Translations under genes and position numbers: made by a program | The notes under the pieces: model-generated | Told to the model about the DNA's origin: nothing | Database searches by the model: none | The model's input: the letters and a program-made list of their open reading frames with translations, nothing else | Shown here: positions 7,946 through 17,548 of the stretch, in pieces | Layout: each line of letters begins with the position of its first letter | How positions within the stretch are numbered: the first letter of the stretch is position 1 | Assembly: GCF_030733745.1 (NCBI RefSeq) | Contig: NZ_JASHIK010000013.1 | Location: forward strand, 93,267-157,266 | Length of the DNA: 64,000 bases | Reading direction: 5' to 3' | Origin: Stappia sp. MMSF_3263 | GTDB taxonomy: Bacteria > Pseudomonadota > Alphaproteobacteria > Rhizobiales > Stappiaceae

Positions 7946-8712
7946 CAAACCTGCGCCTGATCCCCGCCCTTGTGCTGGCAGCCAGCGCGTTGTTCGCGCT
8001 GAAGCTGCTCGGCTTCGCGCTGGATGGCGGCAGCCATGTCACCAGCGTCGGCATGGGCGTGGCGATGGCGCAGCAGGCGGACGGCACAAAGGGGCAGGAG
8101 GGCGACGCTGCGCCCGCGCCCGACGCCGAGGCGGCCGCATCCGGACAGGGGAGCGAGGATGTCGCGACCGGGGATGCGCCGGGCGAATCTCCGCTGCCGG
8201 CCGGTATCGGGGGCGCGACGGAACCGCCGCCCTTGCCGGGCGGACTGGAACTCGGGAGCTCCATTGCCGAACGCAAGGTGCTTGAGTCGCTGAGCGACCG
8301 GCGCCGCGAACTCGACAATCGCGAAAAGCAGTTCGACCTTCGTCAGCAGTTGCTGAAGTCGACGGAGGAACGACTGCAGAAGAAGGTCGACGAGATGGCA
8401 GCGCTCGAGGCCAGCATCAAGTCGCTGCGCGATGCGCAGGTGCAGCGCGAGGAGGCCGAGCTGAAGGATCTCGTGATCATGTACGAGTCCATGAAGGCGA
8501 AGGACGCGGCGCGAATCTTCGACCGGCTGGATCTCGACATCATGATCCGGGTGGCGAAAGCGATGAAGCCCCGCAAGATGGCCGACATCATGGCCCGCAT
8601 GTCGCCCGAGGCGAGCGAGCGGTTGACCGTGGCGCTCGTGACCGGCCGCAAGCCGGCCGCGATACAGGCCGATGCCGGCCCGCCCGAGTTGCCGAAGATC
8701 ATGGGTAACTGA
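7942..8712 (+). CDS. motE: MotE-family motility protein (MgtE N-like domain)
   Basis: 256 residues from a GTG that overlaps the previous stop (GTGA). It has an N-terminal signal/anchor segment (about residues 5-28), an Ala/Pro-rich linker, a long coiled coil (about 107-175, rich in E/K/R/Q) and a C-terminal MgtE N-type domain (YESMKAKDAARIFDRLDLDIMIRVAKAMKPRKMADIMARMSPEAS). In Sinorhizobium MotE is a periplasmic chaperone of MotC. No recognisable motC follows; instead comes the giant exported repeat protein, a possible client. Confidence 0.85.
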   Translation: MTNLRLIPALVLAASALFALKLLGFALDGGSHVTSVGMGVAMAQQADGTKGQEGDAAPAPDAEAAASGQGSEDVATGDAPGESPLPAGIGGATEPPPLPGGLELGSSIAERKVLESLSDRRRELDNREKQFDLRQQLLKSTEERLQKKVDEMAALEASIKSLRDAQVQREEAELKDLVIMYESMKAKDAARIFDRLDLDIMIRVAKAMKPRKMADIMARMSPEASERLTVALVTGRKPAAIQADAGPPELPKIMGN

Positions 8713-8804
8713 CGGAAACATGCGGTTTCTGCCGTTCGGTTAAACATCACGTTAAGCCGGATTGGCTAGACTTGCAGTTCGATCCAACGGTTCAGGGGAG
8801 CCCC

Positions 8805-11800
8805 GTGAGGCAGCCAGGTCCGCAGAAGCAGAAGACGCAAGACGTCGCCACGAAACGCGTGGCGGCGATTTTTGCGTTTGCGCGCCTCTGCTTGGCTGTC
8901 CTGCTGTTGCTGCCGGTGCTTGGCCAACTCGCCGGCGCGCAGACGCTGAAGGCGACCCTGCGGGCCTCCCAGCAGGATGGGTACGGACGGCTCGTGCTGA
9001 CCTTCGAGGATCTTTCGCTGTTGCCGGAATACGACGCGCTTGCCTCCAACGGCGTGTTGCGCATCCGTTTTCGCGACGAGGTTTCGACCAGCGTCGAGAG
9101 CGTGCCCATCGACATGCCCGACTTCATCTCGATCGCCCGTCGCGATCCCGACGGGTCGGCCCTGCGTTTCGCGTTGATGCGCGACTTTCGCGTCAACACA
9201 ATGGAGGCGGGCGAAAAGCTCTTCATCGATCTCCTGCCGCCGAACTGGCAGGGCTTGCCGCCGGGCCTTCCCGACGATGTGGTCCGCGAGCTTGCACGCC
9301 GCGCGGAAGAAGCGATCCGCCGCGCCCGCGCGCTCGAGCAGGCGCGCCTCAAGGGACAGATCGAGCCGCAGGTGGACCTGAGCGTCGGCAATCATCCGAC
9401 CTTCACGCGATTGTCTTTCGACTGGAACCTGAACTTCGATTCCGCCTTCGTACGCGAGGGCGACATGGTCAAGCTCACCTTCAACCACGACGTTCCGCTG
9501 GATCTCAGCCAGTTGCGGGCCCATTTGCCGCCGGGCGTGGCCGATGCCACCGCCTTTGTCGATGAAGGCAGGCTCAAGTTCCTGTTGCGCGTCAACCCGG
9601 ACGTCGACATTCGCGCCTTCCGGGAGGGCATGTCCTATGTGGTCGACATCACGCCGCGGGCCATGCCGGACGATCCGGTCAACGCGGCGATCGATGAGGC
9701 GCTGAAGGAAACGACGGCAGTCCCGCAGGGGGCGAGCGAGATGGTGACCGCGGCCGGCGACAGCGGCCCGGCGCAAACGCCGACGGATGTCGACGTACCC
9801 GATTCGTCGGTGGCGGCGGGGCCGGAGCGCTCGCTTGCGGAAGCGGATGCCGCCCCGCGGCCCGTGTCCAAGCCCGGCGCCGAAGAAACCATGCAGGCGT
9901 CCGCCGGACCCGATGCCACCGCCGACGAGATGTTGGCGGCGCTTGCGGCCGGAGATGGCGGCACGATGGCTGCCGCCGCGATGACGCAGGTGGCGGAAGC
10001 CGAAGAACCTGCGGTGGAGCCCGCTGCGGCACCGCAGACCCGGGAACCCGAACAGACGGCCGAAGGACAGGCGCAGGCCGCACAGGTGCCCGAAAAGCCG
10101 ACCGAGGACGACCTGCCGGGAGAGATCGACCTTCGCAAGATTGCCCGGCCGGCGGAGGTTCCCGCCGACGCGCCCGAGCCTGCTACCGCGACGCCCGAGA
10201 CGCCGCCGCTTGGCTATGACGACGAGGCACGCCGCTTCGTCGTCGCCGAAGCCCGGCGTATCGGCGACACTGTCCGGATCGCGTTTCCGTTTTCCGATCC
10301 CGTTTCCTCGGCGGTGTTCAGGCGCTACCAGAGTATCTATCTGGTCTTCGATACGGCCGATCCGATCGATATTCGCGGCATGCGTTCGGTTCTCGCCGAT
10401 CGTATCGAGGCGGTCGAGTCGACGGCGTCGGGCGACTGGCAGACCATTCGCATCGATCTCGACCGGGACGCGCTTGCGACAATCGGGGTCGACGGAAGCT
10501 CGTGGATCATGACCATCGGCGACACGATCCTGGAACCGTCCCGGCCGCTGACGCTCGAGCGCGCGGTTCGCGGGGATGGCGGCGCGACGATTGCCATTCC
10601 CTTCAAGGCGCCGGCGCAGGTGCGCAGCGTGCCTGATCCTTTTGTCGGCGATCGGGTGTCCGTCGTCACGGGCTTCGGTCCGGCGCGCGGCGTGCTCAAG
10701 CCGCAGAGCTTCACGGAGTTCGACGCATTGATGTCGGCCCATGGTGTCGCGGTCCTTCCCAAGGCCGATGACCTCGAGGTCAAGATCGAGGGCGACGCCA
10801 TCATTCTGGAGCGGCCGCGCGGACTTGCTGTGTCGCAGGGCAACCTGTCGCAAGGTTCCAAGGTGCTGCAGCCGGTTGTCGATCCGTCCACGCCGGGCCA
10901 TGTCGATCTCGGCAACCTGATGAGCAGCGATACCGAGGACTTCCTCCAGAAGATCAAGGAAATGGAGTACCGCACCGCGAACACGCCGGAAGAGAACCGC
11001 CGGGTGCCGCGGATGGAGCTGTCGCGCTTCTACCTTGCTCACGGATTTGCCCACGAGGCGCTCGGACTGATGCGACTGGCCGAAGGGGACGATCCGGCAC
11101 TGACGCGCGATCCGAGCTTCAATCTGCTCATGGGCGCCGCACAGGCGCTCGCCGTGCGTCCGAAGGAGGCGATGGGCTATCTCAACCAGGGCGAACTGGT
11201 GGATAACGCGGACGCGGCGGTGTGGCGGACAGTCACCTCGGCACAGCTGCGCGACTGGACGGCGGCGCGCCACAACATGTCGCGCGGGCGGGCGGTGGTT
11301 GGAAACTATCCCGAGATCATCCAGATCGAGTTCAACCTCGCGGCCGCGGAAACGATGGTCGAGGTGCACGACTACGGACAGGCTGCGGCCGTGCTCTCCG
11401 AGATCGATCCGAGCCTTGCCACCCCCCGCCAGGCGGCGCGCTACGACATCATTCGGGGCGAGCTTGCTGATGCTTCCGGGCGCTCGCGGGAGGCCCTGAC
11501 CGCCTTCGATCTCGTGCAGCGCTCGACCGAGCGGCCGCTCGCCGCGAAGGCAGCCTATCTGGGGCTGCGCATCCGCCATCGCGACGGCGAGATTTCGACG
11601 GACGAGGCGATCGAGGAACTGGCGGGACTGGCCGCATCCTGGCGCGGCGACGAGATCGAGCTGCAGACGCTGCGCTTTCTTGCTCAGCTCTATGTGCAGT
11701 CGGGCCAGTACCGCAATGCCTTCGAGGCGATGCAGTCCGCGATCCAGGCCGATGCAGGTGCCGAGACGACCCGGGTGTTGCAGGACGAGATGGGCGCGGT

Positions 11801-12674
11801 TTTCGCCAGCCTCTTCCTCAATGGCGAAGCCGACGGCATGGAGCCGGTCCGCGCGCTCGCGCTCTTCTACGACTTTCGCGAGATGACGCCGGTGGGGCGT
11901 CGCGGCGACGAGATGGTGAGGCGGCTGGCCAACCGGCTGGTCGACATGGACCTGCTCGACCAGGCTGCCGAACTCCTGCGCCACCAGGTCGATCATCGCC
12001 TCAAGGGCGCGGCGCGCGCCCAGATCGCGGCCGATCTCGGCGTGGTCTACCTCATGGACCGCAAGCCGGAGGAAGCGCTTCGGGTGTTGACGCGAACGAG
12101 GCAGGCGAAGCTGCCACGCGAGTTGGAGCGCCAGCGCAATATCGTCGAGGCGCGGGCGTTGACGGAGAGCGGCCGGCCGGATCTGGCGCTGGAGATCGTT
12201 CGCAACATGCGGGGCGAGGACGTGGAGCGGCTCAGGGCCGACACGCTCTGGGCCGCACAGAGCTGGCGCGAGGCGGGCGAACAGCTGGAAGGCATTGTCG
12301 GCGGACGCTGGTCGGATGCCGTGGCGCTCGCCGATCAGGAGCGCAATGATATCCTGCGTGCCGCGATCGGATACTCGCTTGCCGATGACGGGTTCAGCCT
12401 GAGCCGCCTGAAGGCCAAGTTCATCGAGAAGATGAGCGACAGCCCGGAAGCGTCGGCCTTCGAGGTGGTTACCCGTCCGCTTGAGCAGCGCGGCGTCGAG
12501 TTCATGTCCGTGCTGGATTCGCTGCAGCGGGTGGATTCACTGGATATTTTCCTGACCGAATACCAGCGCAAATACCTGCAACCGTCGCAGCATGTCGAGA
12601 AGCCCGCCAGGGAGCGCACGGCGCAGCGACAGGCCGAGCCGGACCAGACCGTCGTCGCGGGCGATGCAGGCTAG
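8805..12674 (+). CDS. Giant exported TPR-type repeat protein of flagellar locus
   Basis: 1289 residues from a GTG preceded by AGGGGAG four bases upstream; a TTG at 8772 has no such site. After a Sec signal peptide ending in QLAGA come beta-rich AMIN-like segments (about residues 40-150, 185-285 and 460-590) separated by an Ala/Glu/Pro-rich spacer (about 290-450). The C-terminal half (about 720-1200) is alpha-helical with TPR-like periodicity (FYLAHGFAHEALGLMRLAEG, AYLGLRIRHRDGEISTDEAI, AQLYVQSGQYRNAFEAMQ). It follows motE after 92 bases. I do not recognise a characterised homologue; a periplasmic motor or stator scaffold analogous to MotC is an inference. Confidence 0.75.
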   Translation: MRQPGPQKQKTQDVATKRVAAIFAFARLCLAVLLLLPVLGQLAGAQTLKATLRASQQDGYGRLVLTFEDLSLLPEYDALASNGVLRIRFRDEVSTSVESVPIDMPDFISIARRDPDGSALRFALMRDFRVNTMEAGEKLFIDLLPPNWQGLPPGLPDDVVRELARRAEEAIRRARALEQARLKGQIEPQVDLSVGNHPTFTRLSFDWNLNFDSAFVREGDMVKLTFNHDVPLDLSQLRAHLPPGVADATAFVDEGRLKFLLRVNPDVDIRAFREGMSYVVDITPRAMPDDPVNAAIDEALKETTAVPQGASEMVTAAGDSGPAQTPTDVDVPDSSVAAGPERSLAEADAAPRPVSKPGAEETMQASAGPDATADEMLAALAAGDGGTMAAAAMTQVAEAEEPAVEPAAAPQTREPEQTAEGQAQAAQVPEKPTEDDLPGEIDLRKIARPAEVPADAPEPATATPETPPLGYDDEARRFVVAEARRIGDTVRIAFPFSDPVSSAVFRRYQSIYLVFDTADPIDIRGMRSVLADRIEAVESTASGDWQTIRIDLDRDALATIGVDGSSWIMTIGDTILEPSRPLTLERAVRGDGGATIAIPFKAPAQVRSVPDPFVGDRVSVVTGFGPARGVLKPQSFTEFDALMSAHGVAVLPKADDLEVKIEGDAIILERPRGLAVSQGNLSQGSKVLQPVVDPSTPGHVDLGNLMSSDTEDFLQKIKEMEYRTANTPEENRRVPRMELSRFYLAHGFAHEALGLMRLAEGDDPALTRDPSFNLLMGAAQALAVRPKEAMGYLNQGELVDNADAAVWRTVTSAQLRDWTAARHNMSRGRAVVGNYPEIIQIEFNLAAAETMVEVHDYGQAAAVLSEIDPSLATPRQAARYDIIRGELADASGRSREALTAFDLVQRSTERPLAAKAAYLGLRIRHRDGEISTDEAIEELAGLAASWRGDEIELQTLRFLAQLYVQSGQYRNAFEAMQSAIQADAGAETTRVLQDEMGAVFASLFLNGEADGMEPVRALALFYDFREMTPVGRRGDEMVRRLANRLVDMDLLDQAAELLRHQVDHRLKGAARAQIAADLGVVYLMDRKPEEALRVLTRTRQAKLPRELERQRNIVEARALTESGRPDLALEIVRNMRGEDVERLRADTLWAAQSWREAGEQLEGIVGGRWSDAVALADQERNDILRAAIGYSLADDGFSLSRLKAKFIEKMSDSPEASAFEVVTRPLEQRGVEFMSVLDSLQRVDSLDIFLTEYQRKYLQPSQHVEKPARERTAQRQAEPDQTVVAGDAG

Positions 12675-12757
12675 CCGGGCGACCGTGCGCGCCGACAGCA
12701 TTCTATCCTTGTTGCCAATTCCTGAAGGAAGTGGGCCGTACAACGCGAGACCTGGCG

Positions 12758-13837
12758 CTACCTGCCGTGCCTCTTCCTGACAGCGGGTGCGACGAAATCC
12801 ATGATGACCTTTACCGGAATCTTCCAGGCATCGGGCTTGTTGTAGTTGCCGGCGTAGACAACGACGACGAGGCCGATGCTCTCCTGGACCGTGAGGCGCT
12901 GACCACCGTTTCCGAAGCCCGCGACCCAATCGGGAGGCGTGCCGCCGGCCGAAAGCCACCACTGGTAGCCATAGCGTAGCTCATCGAGGCTGGTGCGGGG
13001 CGTGAAGGCCTCGGAAAGCCATTCGGCCGGCACGATCTGCCTTCCGTCATGCCGTCCGCCGTCCAGCACCAACTGGCCGATCCGGGCAAGGTCGCCGGCG
13101 TTCAGCCGTAGGCCCGATGCGGCGGATGGTTCGCCGTCGGCGCCCCGGATCCATTCGAACGTGTCGATGCCAAGCGGGGCGAAGAGTTTTTCTTTCGCGT
13201 AGGCATCGACCGACATGCCGGTGCCCTTCGCGATCAGCCGGGCGACGATGGCGGTGGCGCCGCCATTGTAGGTCCAGCTCCTGCCCGGTTCGGCGACCAT
13301 GGGCCGGTCGAGAACGAAGCGGTACCGGTCCTTCGCCATTTCCATGGCAACCTCGCTGTTGCGCGGATCGCTATACGGCAGGTCCTCGCTCCACTCGGTC
13401 CCCATGGTCATCGACAGGGCGTGACCGACGGTGATCCCGTCGCGCAGGGGATCGCTGCGCAGGTCACGATAGTCGGGAAACTGTGCCAGCAGGGGCGCAT
13501 CGACGGACGGCACCTTGCCCTCGCCGAGCGCGATACCGTAGAGCAGGCCGACGACCGACTTGGTCACCGAGCGCAGGTCATGCAGCGTGTCCGCCCCGTG
13601 CTCCCTGAGGCCGAGCGGTCGGCCCCAACGCTCGTCTGCGCCGGGAAAGGCGATCTCCGCCAGCGTCTCGCCCTTGAGGGTGACGAGCACATTGTGCAGC
13701 CCATCCAGCTCTCCCGCGTCGAAAGCCTCCTGCAGCGCACCGTTCATGGGGAGTTGTTCCTCTGGCAGGGCGCTGGTGGCCGGGAGTGTTGCCAGAAGCG
13801 CGAGGTATGCGGCGGCCAGTCTGGACGCAATCGTCAT
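12758..13837 (-). CDS. Serine hydrolase, beta-lactamase/PBP4*-like family
   Basis: 359 residues with an N-terminal Sec signal peptide (ends about residue 24). Catalytic motif S-V-T-K at residues 90-93 and YNGG at 190 match the class C beta-lactamase / low-molecular-weight PBP fold; the family includes peptidases and esterases. A C-terminal motif resembling H/K-T-G is not clear (GNGGQRLTVQES is in the expected place). Substrate unknown. It lies between the giant repeat protein (convergent) and fliP on the same strand, so it could be transcribed with fliO-fliP, 31 bases after fliP. Cell-wall work near the flagellum would be speculation. Confidence 0.82.
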   Translation of the reverse strand: MTIASRLAAAYLALLATLPATSALPEEQLPMNGALQEAFDAGELDGLHNVLVTLKGETLAEIAFPGADERWGRPLGLREHGADTLHDLRSVTKSVVGLLYGIALGEGKVPSVDAPLLAQFPDYRDLRSDPLRDGITVGHALSMTMGTEWSEDLPYSDPRNSEVAMEMAKDRYRFVLDRPMVAEPGRSWTYNGGATAIVARLIAKGTGMSVDAYAKEKLFAPLGIDTFEWIRGADGEPSAASGLRLNAGDLARIGQLVLDGGRHDGRQIVPAEWLSEAFTPRTSLDELRYGYQWWLSAGGTPPDWVAGFGNGGQRLTVQESIGLVVVVYAGNYNKPDAWKIPVKVIMDFVAPAVRKRHGR

Positions 13838-13868
13838 GTCTCGGGTCGATCCTTCGGTTCCGTATGGG

Positions 13869-14636
13869 TCAGCTGCTTACGAAACTTTGCACGAGGCTGC
13901 CCGCGATCAGGTTCCAGCCGTCGACCAGAACGAAGAAGATCAGCTTGAACGGCAGCGAGATCACCACCGGCGGCAGCATCATCATGCCCATCGACATCAG
14001 CACCGAGGCGATGACCAGGTCGATGATCAGGAACGGCAGGTAGAGCAGGAAGCCGATCTCGAAGGCGCGACGCAGCTCGCTGATCATGAAGGCGGGCACC
14101 AGGATGCGCATGCTCAGGTCTTCCGGCAGTTCGGGAGCCTCCTGGCCGGACAGTTCGGTAAACAGGGCCACATCCTTCTCGCGTACGTTGGCCCGCATGA
14201 AGGCATGGAAAGGGCGCGAGCCGCGCTCATAGGCCTCGGTAAGCTCGATGTTTCCCTCGACCAGCGGCTGGATCGCCTCGTTGTAGGCCGCCTCGAACGT
14301 GGGGGCCATGATGAAGGCGGTCAGGAACAGGGCGAGCGATGTCATCACCGCGTTGGGCGGTGCCGTCTGCAGGCCGATGGCCGAGCGCAGCAACGACAGC
14401 ACGACAACGATCCGGGTGAAGCTCGTCACCATGATCAGGATCGATGGCGCCAGGCTGAGGATGGTCAGCAGCGCGACGAGCTGAACGGCACGCTCGGTGA
14501 GGCCGGTGCCCTCGCCAAAGCCGATCGAGATGTCCTGGGCCAATGCCGGGTTGGCAAGGCCCAGAAGCATCAGGCATGCGAGTCCTGCGCCGGTGATCCT
14601 GCCGGACAACAGGACACCGCGGCGCAGGTGGTTCAT
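13869..14636 (-). CDS. fliP: Flagellar export gate protein FliP
   Basis: 255-residue core gate subunit of the flagellar type III export apparatus. It has a cleavable signal peptide (residues 1-33, ending ANPALA) and the family landmarks ILSLAPSILIMVTSFTRIVVVLSLLRSA, a large periplasmic loop with GSRPFHAFMRANVREKDVALF, and the C-terminal PFLIIDLVIASVLMSMGMMMLPP ... PFKLIFFVLVDGW. Starts with an ATG overlapping the fliO stop by four bases. Confidence 0.96.
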   Translation of the reverse strand: MNHLRRGVLLSGRITGAGLACLMLLGLANPALAQDISIGFGEGTGLTERAVQLVALLTILSLAPSILIMVTSFTRIVVVLSLLRSAIGLQTAPPNAVMTSLALFLTAFIMAPTFEAAYNEAIQPLVEGNIELTEAYERGSRPFHAFMRANVREKDVALFTELSGQEAPELPEDLSMRILVPAFMISELRRAFEIGFLLYLPFLIIDLVIASVLMSMGMMMLPPVVISLPFKLIFFVLVDGWNLIAGSLVQSFVSS

Positions 14637-16177
14637 TTGCGTGTTCCGCTGATCTCGCTCAGAAGGCGTGCCATTTCTTCCTCGATGGCATCCATGGTCA
14701 CGGGGCTGCCATCGGCCGCCTTCCCGGGCGCGGAGGCATCGTCTTCCGCCTTCTCGGGTTGATCCGGGTGAGGGGCCTGCGTCTCGGCCGGTGCGGCTTC
14801 GGCGGAGGTCTCGTTGTCGGCCGGCGTCTCCTCGACCGGTGTCGCCGGCGCATCGGCTTTCACCGGCTCCGGCGTCCCGGCCCCGTCTTCGCCGGGTTCC
14901 GGTGTGTTCCCGGCAACCGGCTCGGCGCGCGGCGGTTCGACCGACGGGGCGGCCTGCGGAGCAGGCGCCGGCGCGGATGGCGGTGTCGGGCGGGCGCCGA
15001 AATCGGCACGCGGTTCGCTCCGTGGCGCGGGAGCTCCACCGCGCGACTGGTCGAGTTCGGCCAGCAACGCATCTTCCAGAGAGCCTGGCTCCGGCGCACG
15101 TTTCTCAGCCGCCGGCGGGGCGGACGAGGGGGACGCCGGGGACGACGATGACGGCGTTGCCGCCGGGCTTGTCGCCAAGGGAGCCACGGGCGTTGGCGCG
15201 GAGGCAGGCGAGGAGACGCCGCTGGCGGCGCCTGCTCCCGTGCCTGCTGCGGCGCTCACGCCGGACAGGTCTCCGCGCGATGTCTTGTCGCCGTTCTCGC
15301 CGAACTGCGGAAAGGCGGTGCGGGCATTGGCGGCCGGTCCGGAAGAGGGGGGTGTCACGTTGCGCCGGATCGGCGGCGGCGGGTCGCGTCGCGGCGGAGG
15401 TGCCGAAACGGCGCCGGTGGAGGAAAAGGCGGAACTCGCAGAAGGTGTCGGCGCACGCGGTGCAGGTGCCGATGCGTCGGTACGTTCCGCGGCCGCAGCG
15501 GTCGAGCTCCCGCGCGCCAGGCCGGCGACGGCGGCTCCTGCCGCCGCGACGGACGCCCCGGCCCGTTTCAACGGTGACGCACCATTGTCGGGATTGTCGG
15601 CGGGGCGCGGCTGGGACGGTGCAAAGCTTCTTTGCGGAGCCGGTGCCCGTGGAGCCGGCGGGGCTGCGTTCGCCTGGGGCGCGGGTGCCGGCTGGGGTGC
15701 GGGCCGCCGCGCGGCGGGCGCCTGCTGGGGTGCGGGTCGCGGAGGTGCCGCCTCGCGCATGGCGGGCTGCGCCGGCGCCACGGGAACCGGCTGCGGCTCG
15801 GTGTCGAGCGGCGCCATTGTGACCGTGGTTTCCGAGGCTGCTGCCGGCTGGCGCGGATAGGCTTGCGACACCGGCACGCCGCGAACGATGTTGCGCTCGA
15901 CGACGACGTCGCTCGGTCCGCCGACCAAGAGGAGGTGCTCCACATTGTCGCGGCGGATCAGGATCAGCCGTCGGCGGGTGTCGAGGGCGGCGGCATCCAT
16001 GACGGCCACGCGCGGCTGGCGCGAGCGGCCTCCGAGGGCGCGCGTTCCGGCGATCCGCCGCAAGACCCAGACGAAGATCGATATCAGCGCCAGGACAATT
16101 ACGACGGCAATGAAGAAGCCGATACCGCGCGCCCAGCCGGGCTCCATCTGGAAGGTGTCAACCAGCCAACTTGTCAT
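14633..16177 (-). CDS. fliO: FliO-type flagellar assembly protein with long Pro/Ala-rich tail
   Basis: 514 residues. Only the first ~110 match FliO: a single membrane span (GIGFFIAVVIVLALISIFVWVL, about 16-38) and a small domain with RVAVMDAAALDTRRRLILIRRDNVEHLLLVGG and SDVVVERNI. FliO helps FliP assemble. The remaining ~400 residues are low-complexity, rich in Pro, Ala and Ser with acidic blocks, ending in VTMDAIEEEMARLLSEISG. The family is usually 100-150 residues, so this is an extreme extension. The ATG at 16177 starts just before the membrane span; an upstream in-frame ATG at 16276 adds an unconserved tail. Coupled to fliP by ATGA. Confidence 0.88.
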   Translation of the reverse strand: MTSWLVDTFQMEPGWARGIGFFIAVVIVLALISIFVWVLRRIAGTRALGGRSRQPRVAVMDAAALDTRRRLILIRRDNVEHLLLVGGPSDVVVERNIVRGVPVSQAYPRQPAAASETTVTMAPLDTEPQPVPVAPAQPAMREAAPPRPAPQQAPAARRPAPQPAPAPQANAAPPAPRAPAPQRSFAPSQPRPADNPDNGASPLKRAGASVAAAGAAVAGLARGSSTAAAAERTDASAPAPRAPTPSASSAFSSTGAVSAPPPRRDPPPPIRRNVTPPSSGPAANARTAFPQFGENGDKTSRGDLSGVSAAAGTGAGAASGVSSPASAPTPVAPLATSPAATPSSSSPASPSSAPPAAEKRAPEPGSLEDALLAELDQSRGGAPAPRSEPRADFGARPTPPSAPAPAPQAAPSVEPPRAEPVAGNTPEPGEDGAGTPEPVKADAPATPVEETPADNETSAEAAPAETQAPHPDQPEKAEDDASAPGKAADGSPVTMDAIEEEMARLLSEISGTRK

Positions 16178-16589
16178 GCCCTTCGGCCTTTTCCTTTTCG
16201 AGCGTGGTCTGGAAGGACCGCATCCACGCGGCCCGTTGCCTGTCCATCCCCGCCTCGTTTCCGGGGCGCGCACCATGCGGCCGTCCCGGAATCCCCTGAT
16301 CTGTGGCCTCGCGCGGCCCGCCCTGTTCCAGGATGTGCGCGCGAATCCAAGCTTGCTTCAACCTGTTTAGCCGTTTTGCGCGATTCTCTCAAAGAGGGAG
16401 GTTAACGCGGATCGGCAAAAAATGCCGAATTGGAGCCGCAAACTGCAAGGCGTTGATGCGCGAGGGCCGGAAAGGCGCGCGAATGCGGGCCCGAAACTTA
16501 CCGATCCGTTAATCGTTAACCGCCCGTTAACCATCTGCCCGGCAGTATCTGCCTAGCATTACTCAAGAGTCGCGAAGGCAAGGACGGCT
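16178..16589. promoter_or_regulatory. Divergent fliO/flgB control region
   Basis: 412 bases with no convincing gene. The half near flgB is AT-richer and contains three TTAA motifs within 22 bases (16509, 16516, 16527), including the perfect CtrA-type site. The half near fliO (16178-16370) is GC-rich and shows no clear promoter. Confidence 0.6.
16516..16530 (+). promoter_or_regulatory. CtrA-type binding site before flgB
   Basis: Perfect TTAA-N7-TTAA, within the sequence ttaaccgcccgttaacc, 60 bases before the flgB ATG. The distance is the same as that of the site before fliL. Strong match to the alphaproteobacterial CtrA consensus; binding itself is inferred. Confidence 0.7.
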
Positions 16590-16997
16590 ATGTCGATCTC
16601 GGACCTGCAACTGTTCCAGGCGCTGAAATCCAAGATGCAGTGGCATCAGAGCCGGCAGGGCGTCCTGGCGGAGAACGTCGCCAATGCCGACACGCCCGGT
16701 TACGCCGGCAAGGACCTGAAGGCCTTCTCCTTCCAGGACGTCATGGCGCAGCGCTCCGTCGGCCTGCAGACGTCGCGCACCAGCACCAGTCATCTGGTCG
16801 GATCGATGATGCGCGAGACCGGCAATGTCGAGCGCGACGAGACGACAGGGTTCGAGATCACGCCGGACGGCAACTCGGTCGTGCTCGAGGAGCAGATGAT
16901 GAAGGTGACCGAGAACCAGATGGACTACCAGACGGTCGCCTCGCTCTACCAGAAGGGCCTCGGCCTGATCCGAACCGCGCTCTCGCGCAACGGCTGA
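16590..16997 (+). CDS. flgB: Flagellar proximal rod protein FlgB
   Basis: 135-residue rod protein. N-terminal MQWHQSRQGVLAENVANADTPGYAGKDL is the conserved rod motif, and the C-terminus MDYQTVASLYQKGLGLIRTALSRNG is the matching helix. Length is standard. First gene of the operon flgB-flgC-fliE-fliQ-fliR-flhB, under a CtrA-like site. Confidence 0.95.
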   Translation: MSISDLQLFQALKSKMQWHQSRQGVLAENVANADTPGYAGKDLKAFSFQDVMAQRSVGLQTSRTSTSHLVGSMMRETGNVERDETTGFEITPDGNSVVLEEQMMKVTENQMDYQTVASLYQKGLGLIRTALSRNG

Positions 16998-17078
16998 GGC
17001 TTGGTAGGTCGTCCCTAGCCAGCGGCAGGCGCGTCCGGGTGCGGGCGTGTCCCTTTTCTCCGATCCGGGAGTTTCACC

Positions 17079-17489
17079 GTGGATTTCGTCAAGTCGATCT
17101 TCATCGCCGCCACGGGCCTCAAGGCCCAGAACGGGCGCATGCGGATCATCGCGGAAAACATCGCCAACGCAGACTCGACCGGCCGCACGCCGGACGAGGA
17201 TCCCTACCGGCGCAAGATCCCGACCTTCAGCGCGACGCTTGATCGCGAACTCAAGGCCGAGGTCGTCGAGCTTGGCCGCGTGGAGTTCGACAAGTCGGAC
17301 TTCAAGACACGCTACGAGCCCGGCCATCCGGCCGCCGACCAGAACGGCAATGTGCGCATGCCCAATGTCGATACGCTGGTCGAAATGGTCGACATGCGAG
17401 AGGCGCAGCGTTCCTACGAGGCCAACCTCAACCTGATTTCGGCGACACGGCGCATGCTGCAGAAGACCATCGACATCCTGCGGGCCTGA
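17079..17489 (+). CDS. flgC: Flagellar proximal rod protein FlgC
   Basis: 136-residue rod protein: FIAATGLKAQNGRMRIIAENIANADSTG at the N-terminus, the PDEDPYRRKIPTF insert typical of FlgC, and MVDMREAQRSYEANLNLISATRRM at the C-terminus. Follows flgB after 81 bases, in the usual order. Confidence 0.95.
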   Translation: MDFVKSIFIAATGLKAQNGRMRIIAENIANADSTGRTPDEDPYRRKIPTFSATLDRELKAEVVELGRVEFDKSDFKTRYEPGHPAADQNGNVRMPNVDTLVEMVDMREAQRSYEANLNLISATRRMLQKTIDILRA

Positions 17490-17548
17490 CGGCGGCGCTG
17501 TCAGCCTTGCAATCCTGACCTGTTTTTCATTCCGGGAGCCCCCGACAC

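Noticed and set aside
8740..8755. Possible CtrA site before the giant repeat protein
   Set aside because: The two TTAA halves are 8, not 7, bases apart, so it fails the consensus; the gene may share the fliL promoter instead.
8766..11996. 1076-codon open frame opposite the giant repeat protein
   Set aside because: Arg/His/Gly-rich with no motif or signal; a shadow of GC-biased third codon positions in the real plus-strand gene, which has a signal peptide and coherent domains.
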